Below, in pieces: positions 57,678 through 64,000 of a stretch of DNA of 64,000 nucleotides. How positions within the stretch are numbered: position 1 is the stretch's first letter; every line of letters starts with the position of its first letter. This DNA is from Holothuria scabra. Taxonomy: Eukaryota > Echinodermata > Holothuroidea > Aspidochirotida > Holothuriidae. The stretch covers positions 44,736,879 to 44,800,878 of the forward strand of contig CM074187.1 of the NCBI GenBank assembly GCA_037179385.1. The letters are read 5' to 3'. The position numbers and the translations under genes are program-made. Under the pieces are notes generated by a model, which searched no databases, was not told the origin of the DNA, and was given only the letters and a program-made list of their open reading frames with translations.

Positions 57678-57842
57678 ATAGTCCGGCGCCGATCCAGACT
57701 GTCTAAAGGGGGACATGGGCTGAACTAAGAGAAATCAGGGTAGTGAGGAAGTTGCACTGCTAATCTTCCTTATGTTTTATTGTCGATGTGGCAAAAAAGG
57801 GAGGGCTGAGACCGTAAGGCCCCACCCCTTGGTTGCGCGCCT
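57678..57842 (-). mobile_element. TIR element family E, copy 3 (reverse)
   Basis: The reverse complement shows the same blocks as family E (CAGGCGCG, TTACGGTCTCAGCCC, GCCACATCGACAATAAA). It lies in the first intron of the ZEB-like gene. Confidence 0.65.
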
Positions 57843-58182
57843 GATAGTGATACTACAGAAACGAGGCATTCTCGGTGAAAGAAAAAGCAGTATTTTCATA
57901 GTGAAGTAATTCCTCCCGATATGAGCGTTCTCTCACGTGATCGCATTTACTCAAGTTGAGCTAAGACGTATCAAGAAGAGACGGCCACCCCTTCCACTTA
58001 TCTTATGTCGACCAAGAAAAAATATAAATGAAAGTTGGAAAAATGTATACATATAGGCCTATATAAGATCTTAACCAGTTATTTTGATAGGCATTTCCGA
58101 TAAATAGAAATAAATAGGGAGGTGTGGCCTCAGCGTGGTGTGAAAACTGTATCATCTCTGACGTACCTACTGTAACTTGAAC

Positions 58183-58214
58183 CAGAGAGCTGCCATTGAC
58201 AATAGCAGCTCCCT
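58183..58214. repeat. Short hairpin CCAGGGAGCTG family
   Basis: CAGAGAGCTGCCATTG pairs with CAATAGCAGCTCCCTG. Related hairpins or half-hairpins are at 36601-36640, 5186-5206 and 11980-12003. Confidence 0.5.
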
Positions 58215-59689
58215 GATCGAGCGCTCATTCAAATGTTTAAATTCTGTGTTAAAGTTATGTATCACATATTCAATTAAATCCCAGTCATTCAAAGCAAGGC
58301 TTTGTTCTATCGAATTAATCCAAAAAAGTGTTTAATAATAAGCTTAATTTGTTTTATTTTTATTTACTTAAATTTTCATCAAATGGAAAACTTTTCCCGC
58401 CCTATGCGCACTGTACATTCTTCATTTAAATTTCGTTTACACCCGTTTCAAATATCCTTAGCGATGTTACACAAATTATGTTTTGCAGTCTTGAAATTTA
58501 AGTGATTAGATGGGGGGCAGCTCACATTATACAGCATGCACATAGTGTCCTAATTACACATTATGGCCTCAGATTCCCACACAAGGACATACTCTTGAGT
58601 CTTGAGCAATAATTCAATGGTTTCGGTCTGCGCAAGGGGAGGGGCTCATCTCAGTTTTAGCAAGGGGTTGTTACCTTGACAAGCTTGGTAACACCATTCT
58701 ACTTTTTCTAAAGTCCTCTTGACCCCTTTGGCAAAGGACATTTCTAGCTAAGGGTTTGATAGGAGCATAGTTGGAGGATTTGAACTGACTTGGTTGTAGA
58801 GAGGATGGACTCTTCCATATAAACCCAAATTTTTTGCCTCTCTTAATAGGCTATAAAATTCATTTAGTTCTGCTCAACCAAAAACACCCTATTAAATGTT
58901 TAGATTTAGCATTCTTTGCTCAACTCTTCCAATCTGGTGGGGTTTAGGGATGAAGTACTCATCTCGAAACGTGCTTTCACCCGCCGATGTTTGACAGTTT
59001 GAGTCTGCATGTAGGTATTACCGCGATAAATAACAAATAATATCTATGTAAATATTTTGGAGCTTTTCGACTGGTTCAGCTTTCTTAATAGACAGATAAA
59101 AGCTTCCCACTTACCAATGGCAATGTACAGTATAAGCCTTAAAGCGTCAGTATACCGAATATCGAGTGGCATTAATGTGGCAATCTATTGCACTGCATAA
59201 CTTTTGTAACGTGATGAGCATATGATTTAATGCTAAATTGAGTACCACAAGTTGAGTTAAACATCTACTTTTTTCCAAAAATTGGATCAAAGAAAAAATA
59301 TACATTGATGACCAGCTGAATTTTTACCAGTGAGCAGCTTGGTCTGCTCTGCAATTCGAACTCCAGCTGAAAGTTCTATGGTTGTGTTCCCATTTCGTTA
59401 ATTCCTGCGTCAAGTCTGCCACGTGACAGTCACTCCCCTTTCTTTTTTTGTGTTCAAAGCACACGACTCTGTAGTTCCATTTGCTTAGCTTATGAATAAT
59501 CATCGTTACTAGTAGCGGTTTTCCTTGCACTTCACACGACTTCCGGGCCACGCCTGGACGGGAACTCCCCCTGAGATTTTCGCACGCCTTGCGCACGTGT
59601 TGACACTTCAAGCATATGAAATAGGCCTGTAGCACGACTGGCATCATATGATGTGCATGGGTGGCTCTTTTCGTGATGTCACCACTGAC

Positions 59690-59955
59690 CAAGGCCGAAG
59701 CTACGGGGGGGGGGGTTAGGGGGGAGGGCGGGGGTTACGTGGTCTCCCCACCCCCCGCAAAAAAAAAACAAAATAGGGATCCAGTTTTAACTCTTGAATT
59801 GACCTCTCCCCTATTGGCCTACCTTTCAACCCCCAGAATGGCGATCAATTTATCGGGTGTCCGCCATCCCCCCCCAAAATAACCCCTTCTCCTCCCCCCC
59901 CAAAAAAATACCCCTCCCCCAAAAAAGAAATACCCCCTCGCTACGGGCTTGGTAC
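59690..59955. repeat. G/C-run-rich TIR element
   Basis: CCAAGGCCGAAGCTACGGGG on the left and CCCCTCGCTACGGGCTTGG on the right are imperfect inverted ends around long G and C runs. No target duplication could be made out. Confidence 0.4.
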
Positions 59956-60238
59956 TGACTGCAGTTAAACAATCTCCCACGGTGCCTCGTATGTGGTCAT
60001 TAGATGAAGTTAGATGTTGAGGCTTAATACTCCCCGAAATCCAACGAAACTCAGGCAGATTTGGTTCCCAGATTTGGTTTACATCAGAATTCCTGGCTAT
60101 ATCGGTCATGATTGACTTTTAAGTTTACTTTGCGACATTTTGTACTGCTAATAGTGAGCAAGATGAGAAGCTGAAGGAGGGAGAAAAAACGTAGGGTAAC
60201 AGACTACTATAGTAACTTAAAACATTGCTCATTCAACT

Positions 60239-60498
60239 TTAAAGGGGAAGAGTAGTCATCCCAAATGGAAGAAGTGTAATGACTGTGCTGGTTCATGATT
60301 GACTGTTGAGAGTCACGTGACAACCTTCTTTTTCAAATGTGAAATTAACTAAGAATAAGTTACTGCTTGAATTACCATGATTATGTGCAATAGTGAAGTT
60401 ATAAAAAAAGCAACGGACACTTCAAAGAGTTAAGACAATAATTGTGGTATTTAGATTTTTCTTCAAAGTAAGTTAGGGGGACTGCTCTTGACCTTTAA
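60239..60498 (+). mobile_element. TTAA-ended MITE family A, copy 4
   Basis: The ends TTAAAGGGGAAGAGTAGTCA and GACTGCTCTTGACCTTTAA are the best-kept pair of the family. TTAA at both tips is compatible with a TTAA target site, as in piggyBac-like elements, but a duplication cannot be separated from the repeat itself. Confidence 0.75.
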
Positions 60499-63400
60499 CC
60501 TTTGTATCAATTTTCATTTTCCTAATGTCCTAGATTCATCACGCATCCAACTTTAAGCATTGTTTCAATTTCTAAGTCCGCCAGATACAATGACCATCAA
60601 TTGTCTTAATATCATAGTACTCAATCCTCTACTCCCGTAGTTCTTTCCAATGCTAATTTCATGTCTATAATGGCCCACATTTTTCCAACGTTTCAGCGCG
60701 CATTGTATCTAGATCCCAGCTCTCGTATTCACACTGTTCATTGTGTTGGTATTATGGTTCCCTACACCTTAATTCCACTGCCCGTTGTATGGCTATCATG
60801 GCCCACTACTTTACCCACTAGATCAATCGTGTGCCGTATTTGGGTTGTAACGTATTGGGCCCACTCCTGCCATGTAATTACAATGTTCATTTTATTGGCA
60901 TCATGCCCTTTCCCCATTAGGCCTAAATACATAGGTCCACCGTCATATCATGAAATGGTGATCGAGTTGAATAAGCGTACCTGGGCCCGGAAAAAGATAA
61001 AAACTGGTAAATGAAGCTTTTAATGACATAACAACATATTTTTCTGTAATGAAAAGTGCGGGAGAAAGAAGTTAATAGAAATTATCTTTACAGTTCCTGT
61101 TCATGTATCAGGGCCCAAGCGCTGTACATTTCAGAGAGGGACTCGTGACGACCTAGCAAGCTTCATTTAACGTTTCCACATTTCTTCGTTGATGCAAATG
61201 TAACTCGGTGCACTCCTTCAAACAAAATGTAACTTCATTTTCAGGTCACTCCCTTTATCTTCCTACGTTACAGTTGAACTTTTTAACAACTACATGATGG
61301 TAACTGTGAAACCATGGTGGTACTGCCAGGCTAAAACAATGGAGTGTGCTGTGCGCGCGACCCACTTCTCTCACACGTGTCGTAGTCGGAAACTACACAA
61401 CCCGCACGTGCGGAATGTTTGATTACAAGCAAAACTCAAGGTAGCCTGCGCAACTGGCTGAGCGTATACATGAAACAAGAAAGCTGTGTGTGTCCGAAAA
61501 GTTGATCCGCATTAAAGAACCGTGAATGTTGAGTAACGTGTAATTAACACTGCTCCCAGCCTTCAACTGCAACTTAACCCTCTGCGCTTTCACAGTACAC
61601 AATGAATGAATAAATGAACTGATGAAGTAGCCCACTTTTTCAGCATATTCACGCTTGTGTCCTAAAGGCATTTTCCGGAGACAAAATTCATTGACTTCAA
61701 AACATACAGAAACATTCCCTTTCAGGAGGTGAAAACTGAATCTCCTGTAAACTACATCTCAATATCATCTAGCGTTCGGAAGTAGATACTATTTTCAGTA
61801 CCGCATATTTCTTTTTATATAAATATATTTCTTTTTTTTTAAATTCGGTTATTAAAAGGAAATCTGTGATGTCATAGCGAGATTTTAATGGGGAGATTTC
61901 GAAATTTCATGAGTGGTCAAAACTATAGAGAAAAAATGATGGACAGTTAAATGTGATTCTTTCAAGGAAATATGTAGTCAGCTGAAAACGCCACCCCTCA
62001 GACGTTTCTCAGGAATTTCCCAGGTGCTTGGAGCGCTTTCTTTATTTGAAATATATGACACTTGCTGTCTTCTCCGTGTCCGAAGAAGAATTGAATCTTA
62101 AAAAACGTGATAGCCACACTCTGACTACAGATGATATATCTTTTTGGGAAAGTCCCAAATCTCAGATGGGGACCCACGGGCGACAAGGTTTCCTAGGGGG
62201 AACGTCCCTTGGCTCCCTTGGAAATACAGTCTCTCTACCTGATTTGTCTGTTCGTTAGCTTCACAGCGCGTGTCGAATACCTACGTACACCTCCTTTGAC
62301 GTATGGTGCACTCAAACGTGTGTTTGAAGTATGCTAATTTTGTTGAAAAGGGCATGAAAATGCAATTTTCACGGATTTATATTGGGCTATACATGGACTT
62401 GGATAGCTGTATTTCTCGTAATTGTTAGCAAAACACTTAACATAACCGTTGTGACAATTGGGCCCCACTTAACGTCGTCACGCTCTTGTTAACGTGAGTT
62501 ATCGGACAATTTCAATCCTGCAGAACATACCAGTATTTAGTGGTAGGAAAAGTTTTCTGACGTACCTTATTCGGTGGGGAGTGTCAAAGTAGGAATTTTA
62601 CTGAAGTTTGTCTGGCGAAATAATATCGGTTTTAGGGGAGGGGTTGTCCTGGCACAGATATCCTACAGTCTTACTACCTTTGTCCACGGGTGATGAAGAC
62701 GTTTAACAATACCTCTGTGCCCATGTAGGCGGCACGTCTTAGCCGAAGTACATGACCAGCAGCTGCAAGGTTCATTCCTGCTCCCAAGAAAACAGAAACG
62801 GAACTGTTGCTATAAGCCTCTTCGCACAGCCTAGCCTGCGTAGCGCCTCTGTGGCTGCAGTCCCCTTCAGGCTGCCACCTCTCAGATTTTTTCGTAGCGA
62901 TGAGCTGGACGAAAAAATTCGTCCGCCCCGCGGGGTACGCACAGCCTGGCAAATGTACCGACTTGAAGGGGATATTATGGACATCAGAGTAGGTGACTGT
63001 AGCGTGCGTCTGTGGAAATCAAACTTGAATGCCACGACAGGACCGTGGTACTTTCTTGGCAGGGACAGCACGGTTGAAAGAAAAAGTCGTACATCTAAGA
63101 AACTTCGAATAAATTTAGTACTCTGTTGCATGTGGTACGATTATAAGCTAAATCCCATATACAATTACCATTCAAGCCGACGGCCAGATCTGAACTTGGT
63201 GCAAACATGCAGCCCGGGGCGCTCAAGCAGGTATCCTGAATTTTGAATGTAATGAGGGACTGGTGAATCAGATCACTCCCGCTTCTTGTTGAAGGCCTGC
63301 TTAAGTTTAAGTTTAGTATAATGGTACCATTTTGTAACATAAAATGTGGCATGCAAGGTTTCAAGTTGAAAAATCTTGTTTCAAATGTTCTTTGCCTTCA

Positions 63401-63944
63401 AAATTTACAAAGCTTTATCGCATGTAACTTCCTGACGTAAATGGCAAAAATCACCTATACCTTGTAACTTATTTCATAAGGAACCACTCTTTAGGACTGA
63501 GATGTTACTCAGTAGTGAATCCGTCTTAGCAATAGAATAGGCCTACTTTGATTTAGCTTGTTCCTAAACAAGTTCACGAAAATATTGAAAAACATCACTG
63601 AAAATTGCTTAAATATTCTTTGTTGGGTAGCATTCTCCCACATCACGCAAGAATTTTAAAGCGAATTCAAGTGTTTTACCGACCACCACCCTGGATAATT
63701 GATCCAGAGCATTTGGTCTGTGAACACGTCACTAATTTTTGGAGGGTCGACCACCACCCCTCCCCCTTAAAAATCTATATCGAATCAGTGAACCGGTTTC
63801 TAACGATTTTTCAATCAACATCTTTTTTCATTGTTTTTTTTTTTTTTTTTTGGAGGGGGGGGGATCTAAACAATATGCAGCCAGTTTCAATGCAGCTATA
63901 CAGGTGCAGCTGTCTTCAAATTTACCATTCTTCTGCATTGTAAA
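60499..63944 (+). other. ZEB-like first intron, distal part
   Basis: No exon recognised. At 62815-62955 a GC-rich block with the palindrome GGACGAAAAAATTCGTCC lies inside the longest ORF of the window (164 codons); composition suggests a repeat. T and G runs lie near 63835-63868. Confidence 0.45.
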
Positions 63945-64000
63945 ATAGAGGCGAATCCGATCATCGCTTGTGTTAAGTGACAGTTGGAAGCCATTAGTGG
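63945..64000 (+). mobile_element. MITE family C, copy 3 (cut by window end)
   Basis: The last 56 bases repeat the beginning of family C: the gcgaatccgat end, then the gtgacagt and gccattagtgg blocks. The rest lies outside the window. Confidence 0.65.

Larger units (their letters stand above)
56323..60238 (+). other. Start of the ZEB-like gene's first intron
   Basis: Starts with the donor gtgagt. Contains family E copy 3, a T-rich tract at 57140-57230 and repeat I traces. No second exon (expected to be acidic) was found. Confidence 0.5.

Noticed and set aside
59324..59692. 122-codon minus-strand ORF in the ZEB-like intron
   Set aside because: No motif or homology recognised; cysteines and histidines do not form zinc-finger spacing.
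60661..61014. 117-codon ORF
   Set aside because: No motif, no paired splice sites, composition like the surrounding intron.
62752..63246. 164-codon ORF as a gene
   Set aside because: No domain recognised, overlapping open frame on the other strand, repeat-like GC-rich centre; kept only as a finding.

Overview
The window is nuclear DNA of an animal. It is AT-rich and intron-rich, full of short non-autonomous DNA transposons, and has GT-AG exons whose peptides belong to metazoan families. Divergence of both recognised genes from vertebrates and the dense MITE content suggest an invertebrate deuterostome, possibly an echinoderm such as a sea cucumber. That placement is inference; no marker in the window fixes it.

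Two genes are recognised, both on the plus strand. (1) 13754-39578: the entire coding region of an SSUH2 (SSU-2) homologue in 11 coding exons. All ten splice joins keep phase and the product is 434 residues: a Pro/Gln-rich N-terminus, the SSUH2 core, a DnaJ-type cysteine-rich zone with six CxxC motifs, and a C-terminal CVIL that looks like a CaaX prenylation signal. The 5' UTR exon and promoter were not located. (2) 56265-56322: the short first coding exon of a ZEB/zfh-1 type zinc-finger homeobox repressor (19 codons plus one base, strong donor). The rest of that gene lies beyond 64000, behind an intron of at least 7.7 kb. A weak candidate exon of an unknown membrane protein lies on the minus strand at 6652-6781.

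Everything else is repeats. 1-13.7 kb: one MITE, two copies of a SINE-like repeat (a third lies just before SSUH2 exon 1), a GCGCGGAGCG repeat block and homopolymers. 13.7-39.6 kb: SSUH2 introns carrying nested elements, including a 952-bp foldback element inside a MITE (6-bp target duplication), a hAT-like 241-bp element inside another TIR element (8-bp target duplication) and a Harbinger relic that still codes for part of a MADF domain. 39.6-56 kb: more TIR elements, a Harbinger-like foldback with TTA duplication, long TA arrays and a tRNA-like gene or SINE head with an eight-base anticodon loop. 56-64 kb: first intron of the ZEB-like gene with further MITEs.

Several insertions can be proved inside the window because a second, uninterrupted copy of the host repeat gives the empty site. 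No intact transposase, reverse transcriptase, rRNA or CRISPR array was seen.
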